From Nocardia brasiliensis NBRC 14402 (lineage in GTDB: Bacteria > Actinomycetota > Actinomycetes > Mycobacteriales > Mycobacteriaceae), in NCBI RefSeq assembly GCF_000308475.2, contig NZ_BAFT02000066.1, positions 62,001 to 126,000 of the forward strand: a DNA stretch of 64,000 nt. Reading direction: 5' to 3'. Shown piece by piece: positions 1-8,900 of the stretch (positions are counted from its first letter, which is position 1; each line of letters begins with the position of its first letter). A model generated the notes under the pieces. The model was not told the origin of the DNA, did not search any database, and worked only from the letters and a program-made list of their open reading frames with translations. The position numbers and the translations under genes were made by a program.

Positions 1-693
1 GACGCCCTGCGCCAATTCGCCGGTGACAACGTCACACTGGTGTTCCCGGTCGGCGGCCACTCGAGCTTCTACACCGACTGGTACCGGCCGAGCAGCACCA
101 ACGGCCAGCCGACCACCTACCGCTGGGAGACCTTCCTCACCAGAGAACTGCCCGCTTTCCTTGCGGGCTACGGTGTTTCACGAACCAACAATGCGATCGT
201 CGGTGCCTCCATGGGCGGCAACGCCGCGCTCACCCTGGCCGGCCACCACCGCGACCAATTCAAATTCGCCGGCTCTTTCTCCGGTTTCGTGCACCCCACC
301 TTCCCGCTGTGGAACGAGGCGATGCGCGCCGCCATGCTCGACGAGGGTCGCTTCAACGTGGACGACATGTGGGGCCCCGCAGGCACTCCCGCTTGGTTCC
401 GCAACGATGCGACGGTCCAGGCCGAACTACTGCGCGGCCTCCCGATCTACGTCTCCACCGGCAACGGCCTGCCCGGTCCGCTGGACGCCCCCAACGCCAT
501 CACCAACACCATCAACGGCATCGCCCTCGAAGCCATGACCGTCGCCGCGACCCGAATCTTCCGAGACCGCTTGGCAACTCTGAACATTCCGGCCCGCATC
601 GACATCACGGACGGCACCCACACCTGGCCCTACTGGCAACAATCCCTGGCCGCCGCCCGCCCCGCCATCCTCGACGCATTGAACGCGCACTAG
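1..693 (+). CDS. Antigen-85-type mycolyltransferase/esterase (5' partial)
   Basis: The C-terminal 230 residues of a secreted alpha/beta hydrolase of the antigen 85 (esterase D-like) family; the reading frame is open to base 1, so the signal peptide and N-terminus lie outside the window. The nucleophile elbow GASMGG has its serine codon at 208-210. The C-terminal GTHTWPYW matches the catalytic-histidine stretch HSWxYW of the family, and the DWYRPSS and TFLTRELP segments are also typical. Family members transfer mycolic acids between trehalose mycolates and arabinogalactan outside the membrane; Nocardia carry many paralogues, some of them plain esterases. No downstream operon partner is visible. 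The family call is firm; the mycolyl specificity is inferred. Confidence 0.88.
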   Translation, partial: DALRQFAGDNVTLVFPVGGHSSFYTDWYRPSSTNGQPTTYRWETFLTRELPAFLAGYGVSRTNNAIVGASMGGNAALTLAGHHRDQFKFAGSFSGFVHPTFPLWNEAMRAAMLDEGRFNVDDMWGPAGTPAWFRNDATVQAELLRGLPIYVSTGNGLPGPLDAPNAITNTINGIALEAMTVAATRIFRDRLATLNIPARIDITDGTHTWPYWQQSLAAARPAILDALNAH

Positions 694-815
694 ATCGGTC
701 GAGTCGCCCAGCACGGATGGACAACTCGACACGAACGCTACCGAGGCTGGATGCTGATCCACGCTAGACGCGCTCGAGTTCCCGGCGGCGGTCAACGCGT
801 TGTGCCGCGCAGACT

Positions 816-1076
816 GCTGCGTTCGAACGATTCGGCAAGCGGTGGATGGAGTTGGTCGAGCGCCACGGTGGCACCCATCACGGCTACTTCCTTCCGGCCG
901 AGGGCGCGAGCGATAAAGCCCTTGCGCTGTCCAGCTTCTCCAGCCTCGCGGCATACGAAGAGTACCGCGCGCATTTCGGCGTAGACCCCGATTTCATCGA
1001 CGCGGATCGCATCAGGGATGAGAGCGGCTGCGTGCTTCGCTACGAGCGGACCTATATGCGCCCGCTGCTACCTGAA
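816..1076 (+). pseudogene. NIPSNAP-like protein remnant
   Basis: A stretch of about 87 codons starting around FERFGKRWMELVERHGGTHH and ending at RYERTYMRPLLPE, which from memory is the typical C-terminal part of actinobacterial NIPSNAP-family small proteins. It has no plausible start: the frame is closed by a TAG at 765-767, and the N-terminal strand of the fold is missing. It also lacks a stop after LLPE and runs on through unrelated sequence to 1325. I read it as a fragment that has lost both ends. An alternative is a re-started small protein from ATG 846. NIPSNAP function is poorly defined. Confidence 0.5.
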
Positions 1077-1137
1077 AACACGGATGCCCGGATCGGACAC
1101 GGTCGCGCTGTCACTGGCTTGCACGTACCGTGCTCGG

Positions 1138-1542
1138 GTGACCCAAGACCACACCGGCTCGCCACGAGTGGTGGCGACCGATGCCGACCGGACTGTCGAG
1201 AACCCGTCGCGGACCCAGCTGCACGACATCCTGGCGGACATGAGCTTCAACGCGCCGTTCGTGATCGTCGATCGGCTCGGCGGACCCGAACCCGGCGACT
1301 ACTACATCCAGGTCCACCTCGATGAAGACGTGGATCCCGCCGACGGTCACAGCTACATAATCGAATTCCGTGACGGCGGCCCCGACGCACACTTCCGTGC
1401 CACGACCAGAGACGACGCACCGTGGGACAGCGTCGTCTCGCCGGCCTTCGACACCGTGGTGAAAGTAGTGCAGGACTGGGCATTTCAACGCGAGGGGTGG
1501 CGAACAGCTCTCTCGTGGGAACAGGTGCAGTTCGACTCTTGA
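1138..1542 (+). CDS. Small acidic protein resembling Imm1-type immunity proteins
   Basis: A 134-residue soluble acidic protein from GTG 1138; the frame is open further 5' but that part does not look coding. Residues 45-90 (YYIQVHLDEDVDP, then SYIIEFRDGGPDAHFRA) resemble the strand pattern of the Imm1 immunity family (YxVEYRDG...H), and the C-terminal VVKVVQDWAFQREGW is a helix typical of these proteins. Imm1 proteins normally neutralise secreted deaminase toxins. No toxin gene adjoins it, so it could be an orphan immunity gene left after loss of its partner. The resemblance is from memory and moderate; 'hypothetical protein' is the safe alternative. It converges on the TetR gene. Confidence 0.5.
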   Translation: MTQDHTGSPRVVATDADRTVENPSRTQLHDILADMSFNAPFVIVDRLGGPEPGDYYIQVHLDEDVDPADGHSYIIEFRDGGPDAHFRATTRDDAPWDSVVSPAFDTVVKVVQDWAFQREGWRTALSWEQVQFDS

Positions 1543-1609
1543 TCCAGCCCGGTCCCCCGGCCGAGCACTCGAGCAAGTCACGGTTGCCGGGCACCGTTGT
1601 CAACCACGT

Positions 1610-2233
1610 TCAGGTCGCGGGATGATCGCCTGAGATCCCGTGCTCGACCGCGTCGAACGCCTGGTTCAAGCGTTTACGGTGTGTCGCGGTGAGGTGGGCG
1701 AGATCGTCTCCGGCGAGCCGGCGTCGCACCGTGTCGACGGCGACTGTCCGGTACGCGGCAACGAGCAGAGCTGCCGCGAGCGCGCTGTCACCAGAGAACG
1801 CGGGGTCCTGGTCGAGTTCGGTGGTCAGCGCCGCCTCGATCTCGGACGCGAAGGCGCGCAGCCGCGCGATCAGAGCAGGCGAGGCCGTGACGGTCCGCAT
1901 CATCGGTTCGATGTCTCCGGCCAGGCCCGATAGCACGTGTCGCTCTTCGCCGAGGGCGATGGCGGCGCGGCGAAGCGCTTCGACCGCGTCGATGGTGTCG
2001 CCTCGCCCGCGGATCGCGTCGCGGACGATCTCGACAACGTCGGGGAGACGGTCGAACAGCAGATCTTCCTTCCGTTCGAAATGCGAGAACACCGTCACCT
2101 TGGACACGCCCGCGGCCGCGGCGACATCGGCGATCGTGACGTTGTCGAAGCCGCGCCCCACGAACAGTTCCTGCGCGACCTCGGCGATGCGCGCTCGAGT
2201 CTTCGACCCGCCACGGTCCCCTTTATTCGGCAT
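1610..2233 (-). CDS. TetR-family transcriptional regulator
   Basis: A 207-residue one-component repressor. The N-terminal helix-turn-helix is intact: RARIAEVAQELFVGRGFDNV, then TIADVAAAAGVSKVTVFSHF at about residues 33-52, as in canonical TetR proteins. The C-terminal two thirds is the variable ligand-binding helical bundle. It starts at ATG 2233 and faces the P450 gene across 200 bp containing three palindromes made of GTAA/TTAC half-sites (2265-2288 and 2338-2370). The simplest reading is autorepression plus repression of the P450, released by a small hydrophobic ligand, perhaps the polyketide product or the P450 substrate. The ligand is unknown. Confidence 0.93.
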   Translation of the reverse strand: MPNKGDRGGSKTRARIAEVAQELFVGRGFDNVTIADVAAAAGVSKVTVFSHFERKEDLLFDRLPDVVEIVRDAIRGRGDTIDAVEALRRAAIALGEERHVLSGLAGDIEPMMRTVTASPALIARLRAFASEIEAALTTELDQDPAFSGDSALAAALLVAAYRTVAVDTVRRRLAGDDLAHLTATHRKRLNQAFDAVEHGISGDHPAT

Positions 2234-2264
2234 GCGCGTGGAACTCCCTCCTGCTACCGGGGCT

Positions 2265-2288
2265 TTACAGAGTAAATTTACCAGGTAA
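2265..2288. promoter_or_regulatory. Probable TetR operator, proximal to the repressor gene
   Basis: The site reads TTAC-N3-GTAAATTTAC-N3-GTAA. The central 10 bp (2272-2281) are a perfect palindrome and the outer TTAC/GTAA arms are symmetric about the same centre. It lies 32 bp upstream of the TetR start, suiting an autoregulatory operator. The same half-site vocabulary recurs at 2338-2370. Confidence 0.65.
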
Positions 2289-2337
2289 GGACCGGCCGCA
2301 GAGGGGGCGGGTCGCTCGCCGTTCTGACTCCTTGCCT

Positions 2338-2370
2338 AAGTAAACTTACTTGATAAGCTTACTGAGTAAG
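2338..2370. promoter_or_regulatory. Tandem probable TetR operators, proximal to P450
   Basis: Two adjacent inverted repeats: AAGTAA-AC-TTACTT at 2338-2351 and CTTACT-G-AGTAAG at 2358-2370. Their centres are about 19-20 bp apart, close to two helical turns, so two dimers could bind the same face of the DNA. They share half-sites with 2265-2288 and would control the P450 promoter. Confidence 0.6.
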
Positions 2371-2431
2371 CCTTAGTTCAGCGCGGCGGCCCGGAACACC
2401 GGTGCCGGACCGCGGTTCGATGGGAGAACCC

Positions 2432-3646
2432 GTGACGTCGAAAACGCCACTGCACTTTGTTCACGCAGCGCGTGAGCGGTACAGCCCAAGCCCCGCTCTA
2501 GCCGAACGAGCGCACACAGCTGGGCTCACAAGAACGGACACACCCTTCGGAGTACCGGCTTGGCTGGTCGCCCGCCATGAGGACGTGCGCGCCGTACTCG
2601 GTGACGCCGCCCGGTTCAGCAGCGCGACACCTGGCCGTCGCGCGAATCCGCCCGCCGCGCAAACCGATACCGACGCTGCCGCCGAGCAGTTCGCCAGTGC
2701 GGCATCGTTTTTGGTCGGCCAGGATCCGCCCGAACACACCCGCCTGCGCCGACTGCTCACCCCTGAATTCACGATGCGCCGCATGCGCGAGCTGGCGCCT
2801 CGGGTGCGGGCCGTGGTCGGCGAGGTCCTCGACGGCATGCAGGACGCGGGCTCGCCGGTCGACCTCGTCGAGCACTTCGCGCTGCCCGTCCCCTCCCTGG
2901 TCATCTGCGAACTCCTCGGCGTCCCCTATTCCGACCGGGAGATGTTCCAACATCTGACGGCGGTGCAGCTTCGAGCCACAGCCCCGCAAGAAGAGCGGAC
3001 CCAAGCCTTCCTCGCGTTGCGTTCCTATATGGGCGATCTCGTCGACCGGCATCGCAGTGCTCCCGGTGCTGATCTGATCGGCATGCTCATCCGCGAACAC
3101 GATGACGACCTCAGCCACGACGAGTTGGTCGGCGTCGCCCTCGTCCTGCTCATCGCGGGGCATGAGACGACCGCCAACACCCTCGGCGCGGGCACCGCCC
3201 TGCTTCTCGAACACCCTGAACAGCTCGCCGCGATCCGCGACGAGCCCCACCATGTCGACGGTGCGGTCGAGGAACTGCTCCGCTTCTTCACACCGGTCCA
3301 CACGGGCCTGACCCGGACCGTCACGACGGATACCGTCATCGGTGGGCAGCAGATGAAAACCGGTGACCTGGTAGTTGTTTCGCTACCCATGGCCAACCGT
3401 GACCCGCGTCTGGTCACCGCGCCGGACGACTTCGACATCACCCGCAAGCCGGTCCCGCACGTCGCATTCGGCCACGGCATCCACCACTGTGTCGGCGCTC
3501 CGCTGGCCAGGATGGAACTACGGATCGCATTCCCGGCCCTGTTGCAACGCTTCCCCGGGCTCCGGCTCGATCTCGATCCGGCGGACATCCGGTTCCGCGC
3601 CATGACAGCGGTGCACGGTATCGAAAAGCTGCCCGTCGCTTGGTGA
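2432..3646 (+). CDS. Cytochrome P450
   Basis: A soluble bacterial class I P450 of about 404 residues. The I-helix oxygen-activation motif AGHETTANT, the K-helix EELLRF (ExxR) and the haem loop FGHGIHHCVGAPLARME with the cysteine ligand are all intact. I chose GTG 2432 because GGGAGA lies just upstream (2422-2427); ATG 2420 and GTG 2402 are in-frame alternatives adding 4 or 10 residues. No ferredoxin gene is next to it, so redox partners must come from elsewhere. It is divergent from the TetR gene across shared operators, and its 3' end meets the flavoprotein-AveC-PKS operon 8 bp away. A tailoring role on that polyketide is an inference from position. Confidence 0.93.
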   Translation: MTSKTPLHFVHAARERYSPSPALAERAHTAGLTRTDTPFGVPAWLVARHEDVRAVLGDAARFSSATPGRRANPPAAQTDTDAAAEQFASAASFLVGQDPPEHTRLRRLLTPEFTMRRMRELAPRVRAVVGEVLDGMQDAGSPVDLVEHFALPVPSLVICELLGVPYSDREMFQHLTAVQLRATAPQEERTQAFLALRSYMGDLVDRHRSAPGADLIGMLIREHDDDLSHDELVGVALVLLIAGHETTANTLGAGTALLLEHPEQLAAIRDEPHHVDGAVEELLRFFTPVHTGLTRTVTTDTVIGGQQMKTGDLVVVSLPMANRDPRLVTAPDDFDITRKPVPHVAFGHGIHHCVGAPLARMELRIAFPALLQRFPGLRLDLDPADIRFRAMTAVHGIEKLPVAW

Positions 3647-3654
3647 TCCAGCTT

Positions 3655-4974
3655 TCATCGACGGGGGCCGCGGCGATGAGTTCGCTGGCCGGCGGATCGT
3701 TCGACGGCAAGGGTCGCGGGGTGGGCCAGTAGGTTTTGCACGGCGATGAAGCGCCGGTAGAGGCCGGGGTCGTCGGGCATGCGATCGACAAGACGGCGCA
3801 CTATGCGGTGCGCCAGATATGGCGGCGTCCAGTGATGCGTTGTCTGCCAGCCGATGTCGCTGTAGGCGGCCAATTGCCAGGGCACGCGGATCGCGGCGGG
3901 GATCGCGCGTTGCACGGTTCGGGCGAAGCCGCAGCGCGGCGGGCCGGCGGCGAGGACTCGTCGCAGGATGCCCGCTTGCAGGGCCGCGACGGTCATTCCG
4001 TGCCCGTAGATGGGATTGAGCGTGCACACGGCATCACCGAGGGCGATCAGTCCGTCGGGCCAGCGGGGCATCCGGTGGTAGCGACGCCAGCGGTTGTTCA
4101 GGCCGCTGTAACAGGTGATGCCGCTCAATGGCTTTGCGCCGGTGGCGATCTCGAAGAAGTGCGGGCTATGCAGGCTCTCGGCGTAAGCGCGGAATCCGGG
4201 CTCGTCGCGCGGGGCACGTTCACCGTCGGCGCCGATCAGCGTGAGCAGGATGCGGTCGTTCTCGATACAGGTGGCGACCCCGCCGCGGCGGGTGGCGGGC
4301 GCGTAGGTGAGTTCGGCCGAGAGCCGCCATGCCGGGCGATCGTCGGTGTCGCATTCGAACAGGCGGGAGGTATACGACAGCTGCGCGCACACCTGTTGCG
4401 GCGCGGGCACGGCCAGGCCGGCTTCGGTCAGCCAGTCGGTGAGCTTGGAGGCTCTGCCGGTCGCGTCGACCACCAGATCCGCGGGCCGGCGCGTGCCGTG
4501 GCCGTCGAGGATGCCCGTGACCTTTCCTTTGTGCCACAGCAGGTTTTGCGCGCGGACGCCTTCATCGAGCGTGATCGCGTCGCGGTCGAGCACCCGAGTG
4601 CGCACGACATGTTCGAGCAGTGCTCGACTGAGGGCGTGGTGGCGAACACCGGTGGTGATCGGTGGCGGCTGGCCGTGCGGGAACCGAACGCGCGCACCTT
4701 CGCCGAAATCGAAAGTGCGCGCGCCGTGCCGCACGAGTTCGTCGCTGAATCCGGGGAATAACGATTCCAGGACCGCCGCACCCCGATGGAGCAGTCCGTG
4801 CGGATGGCGAGCCTGCGGAGTGCCGCGCCGGGCGGCGGGACCGGCGGGTAACGCGTCGGGTTCGATGATGGTCACGTGCGCACCGTGCTCGCCGAGCACG
4901 TGTGCGGCGAGCAGCCCCGCGATTCCCGCGCCCAGGACGAGCACACGGTCGCCACCGAATACCGGCTGCTCCAT
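3655..4974 (-). CDS. FAD-dependent monooxygenase/epoxidase-like flavoprotein
   Basis: A 439-residue flavoprotein. The N-terminal dinucleotide fold VLVLGAGIAGLLAAHVLGEHG binds FAD; the segment RRGTPQARHPHGLLHRGAAV and the C-terminal GDAVCTLNPIYGHGM (second FAD-contact motif, GD...P..G.G) place it among single-component aromatic-hydroxylase/squalene-epoxidase-like flavoenzymes. The PQARHxH stretch recalls the epoxidases of polyether polyketide pathways such as MonCI, from memory. It starts at ATG 4974 with GGGAGGG upstream. It is the last gene of the PKS-AveC operon, 15 bp after the AveC-like gene. Hydroxylation or epoxidation of the polyketide is the likely role; a geranylgeranyl-reductase-like or halogenase role is less likely. 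Confidence 0.8.
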   Translation of the reverse strand: MEQPVFGGDRVLVLGAGIAGLLAAHVLGEHGAHVTIIEPDALPAGPAARRGTPQARHPHGLLHRGAAVLESLFPGFSDELVRHGARTFDFGEGARVRFPHGQPPPITTGVRHHALSRALLEHVVRTRVLDRDAITLDEGVRAQNLLWHKGKVTGILDGHGTRRPADLVVDATGRASKLTDWLTEAGLAVPAPQQVCAQLSYTSRLFECDTDDRPAWRLSAELTYAPATRRGGVATCIENDRILLTLIGADGERAPRDEPGFRAYAESLHSPHFFEIATGAKPLSGITCYSGLNNRWRRYHRMPRWPDGLIALGDAVCTLNPIYGHGMTVAALQAGILRRVLAAGPPRCGFARTVQRAIPAAIRVPWQLAAYSDIGWQTTHHWTPPYLAHRIVRRLVDRMPDDPGLYRRFIAVQNLLAHPATLAVERSAGQRTHRRGPRR

Positions 4975-4988
4975 ATGAAACCCTCCCT

Positions 4989-5933
4989 TCAGCGCGGCCA
5001 GAGCCACGACGGGAAATCGGCAGGCATGGGATCGGGGCTGATCTTGCTGAAGCTGATCTGGGTGAGCGCCCACAGCAGAAGGGAGATGTTCGCCAGCGTG
5101 ACTCCGGCCAGGAGGCGGGCCCACCCGCGGGCGCGCGGGGCAAGCTGTTCGTCGCCGCGGAAGATGACGAACCGGCTCTTGGTCACCTGGGCGTGGGTCC
5201 AGACGAGGGCGGCCAGGCTCGGCATGAACATTCCGGCGACGATCGCCCCCAGTGGGAGCTGATACCAGTGCCCGCCGAACAGGCTCGAGGTCTGATCGGC
5301 GAACGGGTAACCGTAGCCCGCGGTTCCGGCGATGAGTGCGATCTCGAACGGGATATCCACCAGCAGACCGAGCAGCAGAACGGCCGGGGTCAGCCGGGCC
5401 ATGCCCCACTGCGGACGAAACCGCAAGAGCTGCTTGACCAGTCGTATTTGAATCCAATACCAGACGATCAGCGGGATGTACATCAAGCCGCCGGCGAGCA
5501 CGAGAGTCTCCGACATCGCCACCGTGCGCGGTCCGTCCCAGCCCGGTATGTAGGGGCCCCACGCGGTGAGGTTCAGCGCGTACCGATTCTGCACGGCGAC
5601 CGGGCCGTGAGCGTTGGCGAGGGGCGAGATCCAGAATGTTGTGGCGTATCCGGCGATCAGGGCGGTGTCGAAGGTGATCTCGCCGGCTTTCCTGCTGCTG
5701 CGCCACGCGACCACCACACAGAGCACGACCAACAGGATCGTGATGACCTGCCCGGCCCAGGTCTGCGCCGCGCGCAGCGTGGAGATCGGGTAATCGCGCG
5801 GCACCGGATGCGCGCCGCCGCCGGCGATCCACCTGGCGAACACCACGCCCTGGAATGCGACGAAGAGCGCTCCCAGCGCTGCGAAACACACAGCGGGCGT
5901 GCACCGTACGCGGTTCGTGCCGTCGTCGTTCAT
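4989..5933 (-). CDS. AveC-family (spirocyclase-like) integral membrane protein
   Basis: A 314-residue polytopic membrane protein with about six or seven hydrophobic segments, among them residues 15-36, 57-76, 141-163, 176-198, 220-245 and 278-295. The loop LTAWGPYIPGWDGP contains the W-x-P(F/Y)IPGW signature I associate with AveC-like proteins, named after the avermectin spirocyclase. Its ATG overlaps the PKS stop by 4 nt (ATGA, 5930-5933), so the two are translationally coupled. AveC folds linear polyketides into spiroketals; many actinobacterial homologues sit beside unrelated genes and are uncharacterised. The coupling to a PKS and to an epoxidase-like flavoenzyme makes a ring-forming role plausible here. 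Confidence 0.75.
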   Translation of the reverse strand: MNDDGTNRVRCTPAVCFAALGALFVAFQGVVFARWIAGGGAHPVPRDYPISTLRAAQTWAGQVITILLVVLCVVVAWRSSRKAGEITFDTALIAGYATTFWISPLANAHGPVAVQNRYALNLTAWGPYIPGWDGPRTVAMSETLVLAGGLMYIPLIVWYWIQIRLVKQLLRFRPQWGMARLTPAVLLLGLLVDIPFEIALIAGTAGYGYPFADQTSSLFGGHWYQLPLGAIVAGMFMPSLAALVWTHAQVTKSRFVIFRGDEQLAPRARGWARLLAGVTLANISLLLWALTQISFSKISPDPMPADFPSWLWPR

Positions 5934-8900
5934 GGCGGGTCTCCCGCTGTCGGCGCTGACTGGTGTGGTGTGCCCGAGCCGAAGCCGAGATGGTCGAGCA
6001 GCCAGTCGGCGAGGGCGGCGGCACTGGGTTTGACCCAGATCACGCCGGTTTTCATCTCGGTGTGCAGGGCGCGCCGCAGGCGCTGCTGGAGCTGGATGGC
6101 ACCGAGGGAGTCGAGACCGAGCAGGACCATGCTGGTGTGCGGTCCGATGTGGTGGGTGGTGGCGCCGAGCAAGCTGCGCACGGTGTCGATGATGAACGAT
6201 TCCAGGATGGTTCGGCGCTGTTGTGGACTGTCGGCGGCGAGGAGCCGAGCCCGGATGTCGGTGTCCTCGCTCTCGCTGTCGGTACCGTCGAGGAGCGCGG
6301 TGAGCAGGGTGGCCGATCTGACTGCCGAATAGGGCTCGGTCCATCGGTCGATGTCCAGCGGAGAGTACGCGACCTGGCGGAAACCGCCGGTGAGGATCCG
6401 TTCGAGGGCATCGATGCCGTCGGCGGGACTGATGGTCAGGAACCCGCGCTCGGCCAGATGTTGTCCGCGACCGACTCGGCCCCACGGTCCCCAGTTGATG
6501 CCGGTGGCAGGCAGACCCATGGCATTGCGCTGGGCGACAAGTCCGTCCAGGAAGGCGTTGGCCGCGGCGTAAGCCGCTTGCCCTGGGGACCCGATCAGTG
6601 CGGCGACCGAGGAATAGACCACGAACAGATCCAGCTCGATTGCTTCCGTGGCCTTGTGCAGTGCCCACGCCCCCGCGGCTTTGCCACGCCAGACGCGGTC
6701 GAGCAGCGGTTCGTCGAGAGTGGCGATCGTGGCATCCGCCACGACTCCGGCGCAGTGGAATACGCCGCGAAGCGGACACCCGTCGCCATCGGCCACAGCT
6801 CGCGCGGCCACGGCGGGGTCACCGATATCACCTTGAACGAGAACGATGTTCGTACCCGCGGCGCGCAATGACCGCAGTCGAGAATCGATTTCGGGCGAGG
6901 GCGCGCCACGGCTGCTGACAGTGATCCGAGTGGCACCTTGCCGGGCAAGCCATTCGACAGTGAGCAGGCCCAAACCGCCGAGCCCACCGGTGACGAGATA
7001 GCCCGAGCCGGGTCGGATCAACGGCAGCGCGCGTGTCACGGCGGCGGCGGTGGGTGCGCCCGAACGGATCTGCGCGACATGGCGCTGCGGCAGGAGCGAA
7101 ACTTCGGTCACCGGCTGTCGGTCATCGAGGAGCTCGGCGACAACCGCTTCGTATTCGTCGGTGAATTCCACTACACCGGCACGCAATTCGGGATGTTCAT
7201 AGGTCACCGCACGCAGCAGGCCGCGGATCGAGGCCGTGGCGAGCGGCGCGTGATCGGCACGGCTGAGGACCCACAGCCGAGGCGGCGGCTCGCATCGAGC
7301 GAGCTGCCGGACGACCGTCGCGGTGTCGGACACCACCGCACGGATCGCGTCGGCGAGATCGTCACCCGGGTGCTCGACGCCCAGGGCCACAACGACTCCC
7401 GTGCACGCGGACAGGGTGCCGGGGTCGGCGAGAAAGGTCTGGCGGGAGAGCTGCCGGCAACCCGCGGTCTGCTTGTCCAGTTCCCGTGCCAGTTCCTGCG
7501 CCCATCCACTGTCCGAGGTCGTGAGTACGGTCCAGGTGCCGGCGGCGGCGCGGGGACGATCAACGGGTGCCGGGCTGACGATCCATTCCACGTGGGACAA
7601 ACGGGTCGTGAAACGTTCGCTCGGCCGGGTGATGTTGGCGACGCACAGACCGTCGATCTCGGCGACCACGGTTCCGTCGGCGCAAGCCAGTCGCGCGGAG
7701 GCGGTACAGCCCACTTCGTCGGCCTCGGACAGACGGACCGTGACGACACGCGTGTGAGCAGTGGGCCCGTACACCCGGACCGCGCCGAAGCCTGCGACGA
7801 CGACCGGGCCCGGGACGAGGGCGTAGTGGGCCAACCACGCGGACACCGCGATCTGCACCACCTGGTCGGCGAGGGCCGGATGCAGCGCCATCGTCCACGC
7901 CGAGATCTGCGCGGACTCATGGGTGTGCAGGTGACCGACGGCCGAGTCCTCGTCAGGGTGCACCTGGATACGGTCGATCGCAGTGAACGCGGGTCCGTGG
8001 ACGACGTCGTGGCAGTCTCGGAAGGTGCGATGCAAACTGTCGACCGCGCTGTCCCGGAAGCCATTCGGTAGGCGTTCGGCGGGACTCAGCGGTGTGGGAC
8101 AGTGTTTGTCGGGTAGCGCTGTCACAGTGCCATGCGCGTGCACCGTGACACCGTCGGCGCTGGTGGACACGATCTCGACGCGTGCGCTGCCACCGTGGCG
8201 GGTCAGGGTCGTGGTCACCAACGGCTCCGTGTCCAGCAGCAGCGGGCTCGCGATGGTGACGTCGCGGGCACCGACCCGGTCGCTGCCGTAGACGCGGGCC
8301 GCCGCGGCCAGCATCATCTCGACCATGCCGGTGCCTGGCAGTACCGGCACGTCGGCGACGGAATGATCGGCCAGCCAGGGCAGCAATCGCGGGCCGATCG
8401 GAGTCTGCCACCGGTGCTGGTCGGGGCGATCGGGCTCTTGGACGTGTCCGCCGAGCAGCGGATGCTGGGTAGCGCCGGGCAGCCGGGCGCCGACGAGCCG
8501 GTATGCGGGCTCTCCGCCGCCATGGCGAGTGCGCTGCCAGTCGGTGACCGGCACGTCGACCAGATCCCCCGCGCCATAGTGCGCGGCGAAGTCGATGCCG
8601 TCGTGGCCTGCGGTATGAAGAGTCGCCAAATGTGTCAGGAACGCCTCCTGGTCGTCGCTGCCCTGCCGCAGGCTGCCGACGGCCACCACGTCCCGGATGC
8701 CCTCATGCGCCGCGGTGTCCAGAATCGGACGCACCGCCAGCGGATGCGCGCTGCACTCCAGGAACAGTCGATGGCCGTGCGCCAGCGCCGCCGAGACCGC
8801 GGTATGGAAGCGAACGGTGTCGCGCTGATTGCGCACCCAGTACGAGCCGTCGAGGCGTCCCGGCTGCCGTGGATCACGGGACACGGTCGAGTAGAACGGG

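Noticed and set aside
4902..6332. Plus-strand frame of 476 codons across the AveC-like and PKS genes
   Set aside because: It crosses three well-supported minus-strand gene ends; composition is that of a shadow.
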